Assembly (NCBI RefSeq): GCF_024713975.1
Contig: NC_091100.1
Span: 26,425,501-26,489,500 of the forward strand
Origin: Paralichthys olivaceus
Taxonomy: Eukaryota > Chordata > Actinopteri > Pleuronectiformes > Paralichthyidae
Length of the DNA stretch: 64,000 nt
Direction: 5' to 3'
The notes beneath the pieces were generated by a model. It was not told the DNA's origin. It saw nothing but the letters and a program-made list of their open reading frames with translations, and did no database searches. Of this stretch, positions 46,335-58,439 are shown piece by piece. The number at the start of each line of letters is the position of its first letter. The stretch's first letter is position 1. Made by a program: the position numbers and the translations under genes.

Positions 46335-46934
46335 CTGAAAAACAGACATGCATTTCAGACTGGAATACAAAAGACTCCTGGTGAAACACTGACGTTACCA
46401 CAGGTACTGCTGCTATTGTAACTATGGTTACTACCAAAACTCATTCATCATTTACAATCGCTGCTGCTGCTTTAGTAATACTACAAACTATATACACATA
46501 TAATTATTATTATGACATTACGTGATAAATGTTTTTATACAAATCAATTTGCAACAGAATGTGATAGACTTACTTAAATATATATTCATAAATGACTCAG
46601 TTTTTAAACAGTAATGTAAATCAACATATTACTGTAAATTGTATTTAACATACTTAAAATATAACAATGCATTATTTAAATTAAAATATATATTATATAT
46701 TATGAAAATAGCCAATTCTTGCTTGAAACTATTTTTCCAATATTTCACTGTTGAGTCAATGTGAACTTGGGACACAGTATGTGTATAGAATTAAAGACAT
46801 AAAGTTTACATTTAAATAAACAATGCAAGACCTTGGATTTTATTATTTCATTTTAATGAGTAGCTGGCACAAACAAAGAAATAAAAGACAATATGGCTGT
46901 TATGGAGTATAAAACATCAATATGTTTATTTTCT

Positions 46935-47160
46935 GATAAAATTGTATTTGTATGGCGCCGAAACAAAACATACATTACTCAAAGCACTTTATATATTAAG
47001 GTCAAGAACTTACAAATTATGGAGAAACACAACAGTTCCCACAATGAGCACTTTGGTGACTGTGGAGAGGAAAAACCAATTAACTGGGAAAAACTTCTAG
47101 CAGAACCAAACTCATTGTGGGTGGACATCTGCCTCAACGGGTTGGGGTGAGTGGAGAAAA
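46935..47160 (-). mobile_element. L2-like LINE 3' tail, reversed
   Basis: Contains aggtcaagaacttacaaatt, tggagaaacacaacagttcc and cacaatgagcactttggtga, the reverse complement of the tail seen at 8.73-8.81 kb, preceded by the gcaccatacaaat-type end. Truncated beyond 47.2 kb. Confidence 0.7.
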
Positions 47161-47399
47161 AATGGGGAATGAGGAGAGGTGGGTGGAAAAAGGGGGCATT
47201 AACACACTGAAGGATGAGGAGAGGAGACGCTTTACATAGACAGAGGCATGAACACGCCGTCCACCAAAAAAAAAGGTGCATATGTAGGAGAAATGTGTGA
47301 TTGTGTGACATGAATCCATGCTGCTTGCTATCCGGAGGCTAAAATCTGCAGAATCACATTGTGTGGGAGGTGTGTGTTTAACAGCCATGGCTGTAGCAG

Positions 47400-48130
47400 C
47401 AGGCTTGGGCACAGAACGGAGTTACAGCAGGGGGGAAGCTCTTTGGAGAGCAATTCAGTGACTTTTTGAGATTTTCATTGACCTTGAGAACCATGATAGC
47501 TTAACCTGCTGTAGCCCTGGGGCTTTCTCATCCCTGCCTTCAATTTACATTCAGGCATTCATACTAGTTGTGAATATAATTTGGATGGACCTCTAGTTGT
47601 TTGGAGTCACATGCTTCTCCACCATTCTCCAAGTATTGATGGATTCATTGTATTTCTATTAACAGTGATTGTGGTTGATCTATTTCAATAGTTAAGGTGT
47701 GTTTGTCCTTGCAAAGCACATCTAAATCAATGATCATGGTTGTTTTTGTTGCTGTCTGCATTTAATGTTTGAGAGGTTTAGTTGTTTGTGCCTGCGTTGT
47801 TTGGACCCACACGCAAATTTAAATTCAGGAGTTTGATAATACTGGTGTCTACATACAACATTTAGGAGGCACTATTGAGCCATTATTCAAAACCCATATT
47901 GGTAATAAATGTAATTTCTGATGTCTTGGCCAATCTGAGTTCTCATGCCTGTTAGCCTTACAAAAATGAGACCAACTTATAAACATTTGCCATGTTGCAG
48001 CAGCAGCAACGTTCATAAGGTTTTTTCATCACAAATTTCGGTTGGATTTGGTCTTGTGAAGTTTGGTGCAGATAGGACAATATATAGTCAAGTTGGAAGA
48101 ACTTCCTGTTTCCCTTTTAGGGTTTCCTTA
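47400..48130. other. Stretch without a recognised gene
   Basis: Unique AT-rich sequence. A long + frame that begins at 47945 continues into the LINE fragment and has no family features. Confidence 0.4.
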
Positions 48131-48139
48131 GCTGAAGGC

Positions 48140-48380
48140 GGTGGTCCCTGCTTTGAGTTTTCCGGGATTTCCAGGCTGACCCAGGGTTTCTTTTTAGGGA
48201 ATGGGCAGGCAGTAGCTTTTGGGCTTACTTATGTAACCCATGACAAAGTCTGTGTATTCGCTGATATTTCCACCAGCTGCATCCTCAATCATTTGCCAGT
48301 CAGTTGCCTCAAAATAGTTCTGCAGAATCTCGTCAGCCTCTTTGTTCCATTTGAAACAGTCAGATCCAGATTTGTTTTGA
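48140..48380 (-). mobile_element. Non-LTR retrotransposon fragment (endonuclease-RT linker), reversed
   Basis: The - frame reads NKEADEILQNYFEATDWQMI, EDAAGGNISEYTDFVMGYIS and SYCLPIP before a stop. The TDW...EYTD.V..YIS...CIP pattern is the segment just before the NNKPW block of teleost LINEs such as the one at 24.9 kb. Confidence 0.7.
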
Positions 48381-48479
48381 TTCTGCCTTTTTTCACCTAC
48401 CTAACATTTCAAAAATCAGGCTGTCCTGTATCAAAAAGATGCAGAAAAAAGAGTCCATGCCTTTGTTACCTTGATTGAC

Positions 48480-49200
48480 TGATTATGAAGCAGACCATTG
48501 AGCAGCTGTGGACCAGAGAGAAACTCTTACTTTCCAGCTACTTCAAGTGAACGCTCCTCTCATCTCACTGTGTAACACACACACACACATACATTTTCTC
48601 TCGCTCCTGGTATTTGACATGATGGCCTGATACGATGACGATTTAAAAAATTAACGTTTAAAAATGTAAACTGATTCGTTCAGTTCATCATTCACAAAAA
48701 ATATGAACGCGTTCAATGATGCTGTTCATGCACAACACTCCTCCTCTTGAGTAGCGAGATGACAGGCACGATGCGATTGGACCAAGGTGCAAGTGCAACA
48801 GCTCATGAATGATGAAATCAAGTTAGTGCGTGCCCTCCCGGATGTCATAGAGATTGCATTGCAGTGCCTGCAGTTTGAAGAAAATACGTCTTAAATGAAA
48901 GTCTATCAGAGTGATGTGGGCGATTTCAGTCTGGTTGAAAATCGATCGCAATCTATTAAACAGGGCTCAGAGCTGCAGCTGATTGGACAATGATACTCAG
49001 AGGCAGCAGGCAGGACAAACGGTCTTGAGAATTGGTATAGTTTAATACATTTTTAAAATAATAATGACGATTATAATGATAATTAACAGAATGTATCACT
49101 ATCATCTTTTTTCCTTTTATTCTTTGGGAGGGTGGTGCCCTATCGCCCCCTATTGGCCAGCTGCCTCTGATTCCAAACCATACCAACAAAGCAAAAAATT
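48480..49200. other. Stretch with minor repeats only
   Basis: A (CA)n run lies near 48573-48586, and a short repeat tail with gaacgcgttcaatgatgctg near 48705. No gene is seen. Confidence 0.4.
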
Positions 49201-49214
49201 GAAATGACAGGCTG

Positions 49215-49570
49215 ATCCAACATGCCTCCTCTTGCCTGTATGCATTCCCGACAGCATATGGACATGCACCTGATAAGTCGGCGGGTGGTGTCCTCCCAGA
49301 TTTAGGTCAGGGGAACGTGAGGGTCAGTCAAACGCATCAATGCCTTAATCATCCAGGAACTGCCTACACACTCTGGCCACATGAGGCATTGTCCAGTACC
49401 AGGAGGAACCCAGGGGTCACTGCACCTGACAATCACTCTGAGCATTTCATCATGGTACCCAAGAGCAGTCAAGATACCGTTCGCTATGACATGGAGGTCT
49501 GTGAGACCCTCCAAGGATATGCTTTCTCAGACCATGACTGACCTACTGGTCATGCTTCATGATGTTACAG
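49215..49570 (-). pseudogene. Tc1/mariner-like transposase relic
   Basis: The - strand reads SLEGLTDLHVIANGILTALG, YHDEMLRVIVR, VPPGTGQC.MWPECVGSSWM and LTDPHVP, then DTTRRLIRCMSICCRECIQA-like. The order matches a Tc1-type DDE transposase around D.ARPH and SPDLNPIE, but that catalytic stretch is altered or deleted. Frame breaks make it non-functional. Confidence 0.75.
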
Positions 49571-49614
49571 GCAGCATAATGTTCACCGAGGCTCTTTCAT
49601 GCCTGTCACATGTG

Positions 49615-49700
49615 CTCAGTGTAAAACTGTACAGCAAGGCACTTTGAGTGGTCATCAAAACTAGCAAAGTGCTATATAAATGCAGACCATTTACCATCTT
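49615..49700. repeat. Short dispersed repeat tail (GCTATATAAATGCAGACC)
   Basis: ggcactttgagtggtcatca and agtgctatataaatgcagac form a common fish retroelement end, the reverse of the pieces near 29.24 and 62.11 kb. Confidence 0.5.
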
Positions 49701-49973
49701 CATCTATTCTAATTTCAAAAATGTTCTAAAAATAAAAATAAAAATATAATTTACTGGAGTCATTTGGATTGTCCTAATCATGTCTCGTCATACAAAGTTT
49801 AATAATTAAAAGAAGAGGCACAAATGACAGACATAATGAGTGCAATCAATGAGGGGATGTGCAAATGAAAGAACAGTGACGAAAAGAGGCAACAAAGATA
49901 CATTTCTATAAAGTAATACAGCCTTCACTGCAGTCTGACCTGGAATTCCAAAGAGGGCAGTAGAGAACATACT

Positions 49974-50136
49974 ATAAAGGAATAGTTCACTGAAAAATTA
50001 AAATTCACTCATTATCTACTCACCCACCCCTCCATCCAAGTCGATGGAGGGGTGGGTGAAGTGTTTGTTTCCACAATACACTTCTGGAGTTTCAGGGGTA
50101 AACAACGTCGCAGCCAAATCCAATACAGTTGAAGTA
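49974..50136. mobile_element. MITE family B, copy 3, truncated
   Basis: Left end aaaggaatagttcactgaaa and the interior ggaggggtgggtgaagtgtt and ccaaatccaatacagttgaa match copies 1 and 2; the right half is missing. Confidence 0.75.
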
Positions 50137-50149
50137 AATTGTGGCTGTT

Positions 50150-52220
50150 TCTTCAGACGTAATAAAACAACAGAAAAAACATAACATGCCTGCATACTGC
50201 TTATGTGGTGTAGTGTCCGCAAGCCACTACATTCATATTCAACACCGTCATGTTTTTGGCTTCTGAAAGCTTGCTCGGAGTTGCGTTCATGTACACATGG
50301 GCACACTGGAAATACAAACACACTCTCACCCCAGGGTGTGCATCCATGTGGCTACGTCCGCTAGTTTAGCAACTTCTGGACCTTTAGGCTAAAAACATAG
50401 TGTAGATGGTCTCTTTTCAAGTAGAATATGAATGACTTGCTTGTTTATCCCTGCTAGAATAATCAATAATATTTAATCTTGCTAACAATACATTTTTATT
50501 CTAGCTATATACACTAACCCCAGTATGACTGATGCAACGTTAAATTTGCAAAAGACGTGTAAGAGACAAAACATTGGCAGTTTGTCCTGTTATATTTCAG
50601 ACTCCTCAAAGCAGCTGTTTGAAGAATGCTGCCTGTGTCCCAGCTCTTGTCAGGTGATGTGCAACACTCAGCAGCAGCTTGCAGACCATTGAAGCCCAAG
50701 GAGACACACTCACTGACGATTTATTAGTTCAAAAGAAACTAAAAGGCATGATCACATTTTCTCTCTGTCCCCCAGTGTCTGTCTGATGGTAGATTTATTG
50801 CTGCTAGCGCACCTCCAGGACAGCAGAGAACTGCTAGCTTGTGTTTTCATTACAGACAGGAAGGAAGGAGGAAATTGAACGAGGTGAGCAGTGAGCATTA
50901 TGTGAATGGATAAAATCTTTCCATAAAGCTGAGAAGTAGAATAAACACCAGAAGGAGGCAGCAGCTGGCACTCTCCGATAAAGGATTTGTGTATTAAAAA
51001 TGAGACTATTATATTCTTTTTAATAAAACATGCCCCAACTTTATAGTTGATAACAATTCCAAAATCTTAATTAAATATCCTAGTAAAAAATTACTGCAAA
51101 GAAATAATCCCACTGGTGGACGGCATGCATAAAATTAAAAAAAATAATACAAAGTCAAAACCCCAAAATAACAGCAGCATAGAAACTTTGAGTTAATGCA
51201 AAACAGGGGCTCCAGGCAAGAGGAAGTGCTTAAGGGGATAAGCTCATAAACTGCTTGTTCAACTTGGGAGAAGCTGTACAAGTGGATCAGTTTTGTCCAG
51301 TTCTTTTTTCATTGAAGAACTACTGAGCCTTGTGCTATCAGTGCACTTAAAGGGCTGATGTGTGTTGGCATCATTTGTGCCTGCGTGTGATTGTGTTTTT
51401 TGTGTGAGAGTGGGTGCTTGGTCTGCTGGTTAGGATCTTTGCATGCACCTCTAGGTTACCTCCTAAGGTCATGATTGATTGGCTTGGCCTTGGGAGCTGT
51501 TGGCTGCAGAGGGGTTCACCTATAAACTGTGATGCGTTCAACACCCTGGTGTCCTACAGTAAAATAGCATAAGAAAGTGTAACCATTGGCTATCAACTAT
51601 TAATTGCTATTAGCTTATTGTATTAAATAAATAAATAACAAATACCAAAAACCAAGCAGCAGCTCCTGCATTTGTGGAAAAGATTACATTCATTTTTAAT
51701 ATGACGAGTTGTAGTTCCTGATTGAGCAACACCTCAAACACATTTACAAAATAAGAGAAAACATAACTCAAAGCCTGTTGCGCAAGCAAACATGTCATTC
51801 AACCAAGTAGATATTAAAGTATTTGCATCTATGCTTTTCAGGAATAAATATAGCAATTATTCAAGTCTAATAAACCAGACTAATGTGCTATGTTCATGTA
51901 TTTACATTTAATCATTGTTTTAATTTGTTTACTCACATTTAGCAGGTTTTTCCCATTTGACTAAAGAGTAAAGTGAGACAATAATTAAATCAATCTTATA
52001 TAACAACAAATCTACAGCCGTGTGTAGTAAGCCAGCCAGGTAAGATTTAAAAGTTTAATCAGATGTGTTTTTAAGCATAAGTAAATGTTTTCTCACTATT
52101 GCAGAAAGTACAGCAAAGGAACATAGTAGTAAAATTAACTGAACAAAGCTCTTTCCTTTCATACTATTTTCTCCTGCAGGATACCTCACACAAACCACTG
52201 CCTGAACAGCAGAATCAAGC
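50150..52220. other. Stretch without a recognised gene
   Basis: Mostly unique sequence. No supported coding region, RNA or mobile element is seen. Confidence 0.4.
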
Positions 52221-52225
52221 TATTT

Positions 52226-52580
52226 AAAGGAACAGTGTGTAGAATTTTGTGATATCTAGTGTTAAAATTGCATGTTGCAGCTGGATACCCCTCACCTCAC
52301 CATCTCCTTCCAAACTAGAAAACAACCTGTGGTAGCCTTCAGTTGTCATAACAATTAAAAAGGTGTTTAGTTTGTCCAGTCTGGACTAATGTAAAAACAT
52401 GGCGGCTCCTCGATGTAAATATAAAGTATTTAAATATAAATGGCCTTTTCTGGGGTGAAGAAAACTACAATTCATACAATTTAGATGAAACGAACTAGTG
52501 AAAACATCATGAGGATTATTCTACATTAAATTTCTGCCAATAGATCCCTTTCACCTAAATCTTACACACTGGACCTTTAA
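52226..52580 (+). mobile_element. MITE family A, copy 4
   Basis: TTAA at both ends; left aggaacagtgtgtagaattt, right ctaaatcttacacactggac. The core aaacatggcggc is at 52395-52406. Confidence 0.85.
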
Positions 52581-52589
52581 GCTTAGTCA

Positions 52590-54270
52590 CCCATTGCTAT
52601 GGTTTGTGCATTGACACAGATTTGTACATTACAGCTCATTCAGTTAACATGTGCATCTACCGTTAACACAGCTTTTTTACAGGAGCAATGCACAAGCTCC
52701 AGTCTTGTCCAGCTGGTGGGATTGTCATCCAGTCTGACCCACTCTCAGGGCTCCCTATGTGCTGCAGCCTAATAGTTTGTTTATTTAAGGAGTCTGTTTG
52801 GAGGTAGGTCTCTCTTAGAGCACTTGACTGATTTGAAAAGTTAAGCCCTTGCAATATTGACATCTGGCAGTCCTTCTGATCACACATGCAAGGGTCCACT
52901 GATTTATACAGTTCTGAGGCCTCACTTATAACCATTGCATACACATCATTCAGACCTCATTATGACATTTCTCACACAAATGTTGGGATCTATAAAAACA
53001 AACGACGGGAGAATGTGAGCTTTTCTACTCTTACTCTGTGTTCACCAACATTTTGGAGGTGGAAAAGTGATGATGCAGACGTGAGGTAGTGAATTAAAGC
53101 CAGATTATAATTCCACTTTATCATAAACATTAAACCCAGCTGTTCCATAAGAACATTCAATGGTATAAGATTTAAAACAACTTAACGCAAATTATGCTCA
53201 GATACCATTCAATAGCAGAGTGGCAGAGCCAAATGATAAATAGATTACTCAGCTGTACTGCTCTTCTTCTTTTTTTTTCTTTTTTTTACCTTCAAAAACA
53301 TATTGTGTGTATATTTTTATATTTATATTGTTACATTTTAATACTTGATTTTTTTTATCTTCTTATATTTAGAGATGTCTGACATGCACCAACAACACCA
53401 AAAAAAATTCCATGTATGTGTAAACTTACTTGGCAGTAAAAGCTTTTCTGATTCTGATTCTCACCAAGTATGCTACGACTTTAGTTACCATAGAGTGTGT
53501 GTATGTGTATGTAAAATTGCTGCAGAGAAAGTCACTGTGCAGTCAAGTGCACAGAGTGCACTGCAGACCACTTATAAAATATAAATAAACTGTGTCTGTG
53601 GGTGACCTCAAACTGTGGGATGGGATTAGTGCCCAACCCAGCACTCAAAATTTCACATCCAGAGAAGACATGCAGATCAGCAAGGGAATCACATTTTTTA
53701 CACCAGGATGGCCTAGGAGGTTAACAGTTTTAAATAATATCATCTTACACTGTACATGTATTACAAAGTACAACTTTGGTTTTCACTTGTTTTTCTTTAT
53801 AAAATATTGTCTTAGTGAAAATGAGGTAAGCTGCACAGAGCAGACTAGACTGCTTAAATAAAGAACATGCTTTCACTTGTCAAACTTCCATTTCCAAATG
53901 AAAGCCCAGGGTTGAGGTCAAGATACCACCGATTGTCGTGATCATTTTTGTCGGGTGTGATTTTTCTGATCGCTTTTAACATAGAAATATGGCATTTTCT
54001 TTTAATTTGTGATACCACTGCCACCAATCATAACAAAAAAACATTGATCAGCAGGGCCATTTATATGCATCAATATTGATGACATTCTTTGCATCGACCA
54101 TTTGTGGTGAAATGTGGGCTTGTAGAGGGTGGTATCTGACGTTTTCTGTTAGGCTTTGATTTACGTATAAGGAAAATTGCCTTCAGGTGTGGATGCTCAC
54201 TGCTTCGTGAATCTGGTTATTTTTTGCTTTATGCCATTTTTGCTTTTGGGCACACAAACTGTTTTATAAA
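52590..54270. other. Stretch without a supported gene
   Basis: An open - frame of 93 codons at 52663-52944 has no recognised family. A LINE-like tail (aaaagcttttctgattctga) is at about 53431-53462. Confidence 0.4.
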
Positions 54271-54279
54271 TGAGGCGCC

Positions 54280-54480
54280 TGGACACTGCACCAGTCTTTC
54301 ACAGGTGTTGATATGACAACAACCTGCACACTCCCATTCATATCAAGTAACAGGAGGACACCTGTACAAACACAGAACATGTAAACTCCACACAAAACAT
54401 ACCTACACAGCAGGTTTCAACCCAGAACCCTCTGCTGTGAGGCAACAGTATTAACTACTATACCTCTGATCCATCACCTA
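54280..54480. repeat. Dispersed fish repeat, second copy
   Basis: acatgtaaactccacacaaa, tttcaacccagaaccctctg and ctgtgaggcaacagtattaa continue the repeat type seen at 36.8-37.1 kb. Confidence 0.6.
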
Positions 54481-55513
54481 AAAACATTATTCATCCTCAT
54501 TCAGCACTGCTTCCAACTATGTTACAGTTGCATCTTTAGCCATGACGTCAGAAAAACCTTTTCACCACACCTTCAGTTGTATTTTGAATTGTCTGACAGA
54601 CTACTACTACAGACATATCACAAATAAGACTGAAGGTTGAAATATTCGATATACCAGATTACACATTATTAGTGAGGGTAAACAGGTACATACTGTCAAA
54701 AGGGTTGTATTTTATAAAGGGTATTTGAGCTAAATACTAACATTAGCATGATAATATTTGCTACATAGCACCGATACCTTTTCTGTAACATCAGTCTGAT
54801 TATAGCCTGTAGTTGTGTGTGTTTGCTAAAGGATGTGATTCTGTGTTTTGCTGTGTGTTTTCAATAATATCTTCTATAACCGTTAATGTAAACCATGAGT
54901 ACAACTTCATTTTGAATAGTTTTGTGTATAAAATAGACGAACTGCCATCCTGTCTCCAGCTGCATGTCCCAACATTACAATACATTAGAAGAACCAACTA
55001 ATATACTTGCAAGTATCTGGGAAACATTGTCCATCAACTGTGACTACGTTCAAGCACCAAGCATCTGAAGGAGACAGGCTTCTGTAAAGATGTGGACACC
55101 TGAGCCCAGTGCTCCACCAGGGTATAAGTCTCCAGCATTGTACTCTCTTCCCTTCTCTGCTCTACCTGCCAGCAACATCTGTTTAGTTATCCTTATTTTA
55201 CTTTCACTCCACAACACTGCACCTTACATCATTCACACTTCCTGATGCCACTGACTACACATCCCATTGCTATTGTTATGTTCAGCTCATAGCTTAGTTT
55301 AAACTACTATTTTTGCATCCTTTCCCATTTTTTTCTAGACCCATGAGCTTGGTAATTTATTAATAAATAAATAAATGTAGAAATACAATTGCAAACTGTC
55401 TTTAGTTTTTCATTCATTCATTTATATTCATATCACACCTGGCGTCACCCATTACTCTAATTGCAACTACTACAGCATTTAGAGGTCACTTTAACACAAA
55501 ACATTAATATGGG

Positions 55514-55628
55514 TCCTCCCCCAAAATGAGACCATAGGTGATCTGTTCAAGCAGCTCCAGAACAAACTGCTCCAGCTTCAGAATGAACTGCTTGAACAGA
55601 TGACCTACGATCTCCTTTTGGGGGAGGA
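55514..55628. repeat. Near-perfect palindrome, 41-base arms and 33-base loop
   Basis: 55514-55554 and 55588-55628 are inverted copies agreeing at 37 of 41 positions (shared ends TCCTCCCCCAAAA and ATCTGTTCAAGCAG). It abuts the Tc1-like relic on its right. Confidence 0.85.
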
Positions 55629-56105
55629 TAGTCGCAGGAAGGATAAATGCATCCAAATACTGAGGTCCTTGAGAAAAACCTGCTCCAAAGCAAAACTGAC
55701 CTAAAGCATACAGCCAAGACAAGCCTGTAATGTCTTCAGGACAAGTCTCTGATTGTACTTGAGTGGTCCAGACAAAGTCCAGGCTTAAGCCCCACAGAAC
55801 ATCTGTGGAGAGACCTGATGATGGCAGTCCACAGGAACTTCCCATTCTTTCTGAGAGGACTTGAGAGGATGTGCAACGAAGAATGGGATAAACTGCCCAC
55901 ATCCAGGTGTGCATAGCTCTTAGAGACTTAATCAATAATACGTGAAGCTATTTAAGGGACCAACAAGGCTTCTACAAAGTACTACATTTGGGCTCTGAAT
56001 ACTTTTGAATACATTTTTCTTTTACTTTGTCATTACGGGGAAATTCCAATTGATGAGCAAAATGTTGATTTTGTTTATTTAAAACTAAACGTATAACACA
56101 ATAAA
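55629..56105 (+). pseudogene. Tc1-like transposon, 3' half
   Basis: Broken + frames read PKHTAKTSL, DKSLIVLEWSRQSPGLSPTE, HLWRDLMMAVHRNFPFFLRG and LERMCNEEWDKLPTSRCA, the C-terminal third of a Tc1 transposase; the catalytic glutamate of the S.G.SPTEHLW block is kept, but frames are interrupted. The right end includes ggcttctacaaagtacta and actttgtcattacgggg, typical of Tc1-like 3' ends. Confidence 0.8.
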
Positions 56106-56109
56106 GAGA

Positions 56110-56895
56110 AGGTGCTTGCTAAATCATTGTAAGTATTACGGTCTACCATCGATGATTCAACAGGTCTGTTTACTGGCTTTAAAATGAACCAATTCATTAT
56201 ACAGTATTCCCCCCCTTTAAAACAGAAGTCATCATAAAAATCATTAAGGCAGAAGTTTCAGTGATCTACTGTGAGACCTCTATTGCAAAACATTAGAGGT
56301 ACATTAGGTTATCAACATGTAGTAAAACTATATCATAGTAAGATATAATGACGGTAACTGAAGTAACTGGTTTTCAGTGTACCCCAGGGGTATCATGGTT
56401 AAAGGAGTTGTGCCCCCCCTCCCCCTTTACAACAGGCATGCTGAGATTCTCATTCAGCAGTGTTTATCCCTGAGTTCAAACCAAATGTGTTAAGACTAGT
56501 CCAATGTTAGCTAGCTTTACAGACAACTTTAATTAAGCTGTAGAGTTGATTTAAATTGGGAATCCATACCTCAAAAAATGAATACATTGTAACATAGTTC
56601 AGTGGGTGGTTCTAAGCAAACATTTGTGTCATGGAGTTGAGACTAAAACTCAGAGAACAAGTCAAGCCGACTGAACCTCAGTTGAGTTGATGTCTGTGGC
56701 CATTATTCAACAGCAGTTGCTCATCTTTTGTAGACTTCAATTTAAACTGTATATGAACAAGTAGCAGACAAAGAAAAAATAAATTCAATTTTGACATTTT
56801 AGTGGCATCTTGTCTAACCAGTAAAGTTTGTACTGTACGAGCAATTTATTTCTGTATGAAGAGTGCAGTATAAAACTGTGATAAATCTATTCTGC
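56110..56895. other. Stretch without a recognised gene
   Basis: Unique AT-rich sequence with a C-rich patch near 56415-56427. Nothing else is seen. Confidence 0.4.
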
Positions 56896-56902
56896 TCCTG
56901 CT

Positions 56903-57269
56903 TTAAAGGTACAGAGTATAGAATTATCTAGTGTTGAAGCTGCATGTTGCAGCTGAACACCCCTCAAATCACCCTCTCCTTCCAAACATGAAAAAGATCC
57001 TGTGGTAGCCTTTAATTGTCATAAAAACTCAAAAGGTGTTTAGTTTGTCCAGTCTGGACTAATGTAAAAAACATGGCGGCCTCCATAGAGAGGGTCCCCT
57101 CGATGTAAATCTAAAGTATTTAAATATAAAGGACCTTTTCTAGGGTAAAGAAAACTACAATTCATATAATTTAGATGAAATGAACAATTGAAAACATCAT
57201 GCGGATTATTTTCATAAAATTTCTGCCAATAGTTCCCTTTCATCTAAAACTTACACACTGGATCTTTAA
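56903..57269 (+). mobile_element. MITE family A, copy 5
   Basis: TTAA at both ends; left aggtacagagtatagaatta, right taaaacttacacactggatc. The core aaacatggcggc is at 57069-57080. Confidence 0.85.
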
Positions 57270-57279
57270 GTCCAGTGTT

Positions 57280-58430
57280 TGTCCTGCTGGATAGTGATGT
57301 ATACTAGGTTCAGTAGTTGTGTATTAGCTGTAAAATCTTAATTATAGTCAGATGGCATTCCTTGAGCCTTTGGGCTCTAGTTTAAAGCCCATCCGATTTT
57401 CTTCTTTGTGTCTATTTGCAGCAGCTCCTTAAATCAAACAGCAGGCAGCTCACCAATGTGCTGACCTCGTCACTACACACCAAACAGCAGAAAAAGAAGC
57501 TTAGTGTGTATAAGCAGCACACAGACACATGCATTGTGATCTGCCTTGGCATACATTTTCTCTACAATTTACCTGTACAACCGCACTTTGGCATGCAAGT
57601 GTGTCTCTATGTGTATACTATTTTCACATATTCATTTGGACTAATATATTGGTTTATAGGCTACCATTTATCAGCAGGTGACCCCCACCAGACACACACA
57701 CACACACTAGAGGTCAGCTTCTTAACTCACTCTAATCACAGGCGCTATTATCATCATCATAGTGTTATGTGGAAATTAAACACTGAGCCGAAACACTCAA
57801 ATGAAAATGCTCTAATTACCATTCAGCCCTACATCCTCATGGTATCAACATGTTAAGGAAACTTAAAGTCATTTAAACTAAAAATTACTGTGAGCTTTAT
57901 ATAAAGCCAAGCAGATTTTCTTTTGACCTCTTCCCCCCACACTTCATTAAAACCATTTTTTTTAAAGATTCGTTTTCTACATTTGTTGGTGTAGTTTCTA
58001 CAGTGATGGAAAATGTCATGCATCTTTTTTCACATCTTCTATTTAGTTTGTTTTATTATTAAGATATCATCCCAAAGAAAACATTTATAAGAATGTTTAA
58101 CATAATATCACCAGGAAACAATGACATGATGATACCTAAGCAGAAAGTTATATTGGATGTTCTTTGATAAATAGCTCAACGACTACAACTACAACTACTA
58201 CTACTAATAATAATAATGATACAAATAATAATAATAATAATAATAATAATACAAATAAGATTAAGCAGAAGAATTTCGAAAAGTTTGTGTGAACATTTTT
58301 ACTTCAGCCAATTTTATGTTGTTGGGTTTACTTGAATTAATTATAATAGGCAGAGTTGGTGTCTCACGACAGCCTTTAGATTCATTATTATTATTCAGAT
58401 AAAATAATGTTCATTATAGTTCTGGTTTCA
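57280..58430. other. Stretch with simple repeats
   Basis: Contains an (ACT)n/(AAT)n tract at 58187-58252 and a (CA)n run near 57694-57708. An open frame at 57416-57856 has no family features. Confidence 0.45.
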
Positions 58431-58439
58431 CAGCAGAGA

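Noticed and set aside
47945..48478. 177-codon open frame on the + strand
   Set aside because: It is largely the antisense of a LINE fragment that has recognisable protein on the other strand.
55504..55935. 143-codon open frame on the - strand
   Set aside because: It runs through the palindrome and antisense to a recognisable Tc1 transposase relic.
57416..57856. 146-codon open frame starting after an AG
   Set aside because: No recognised motif; includes a simple-repeat His/Thr run; no conserved neighbours.
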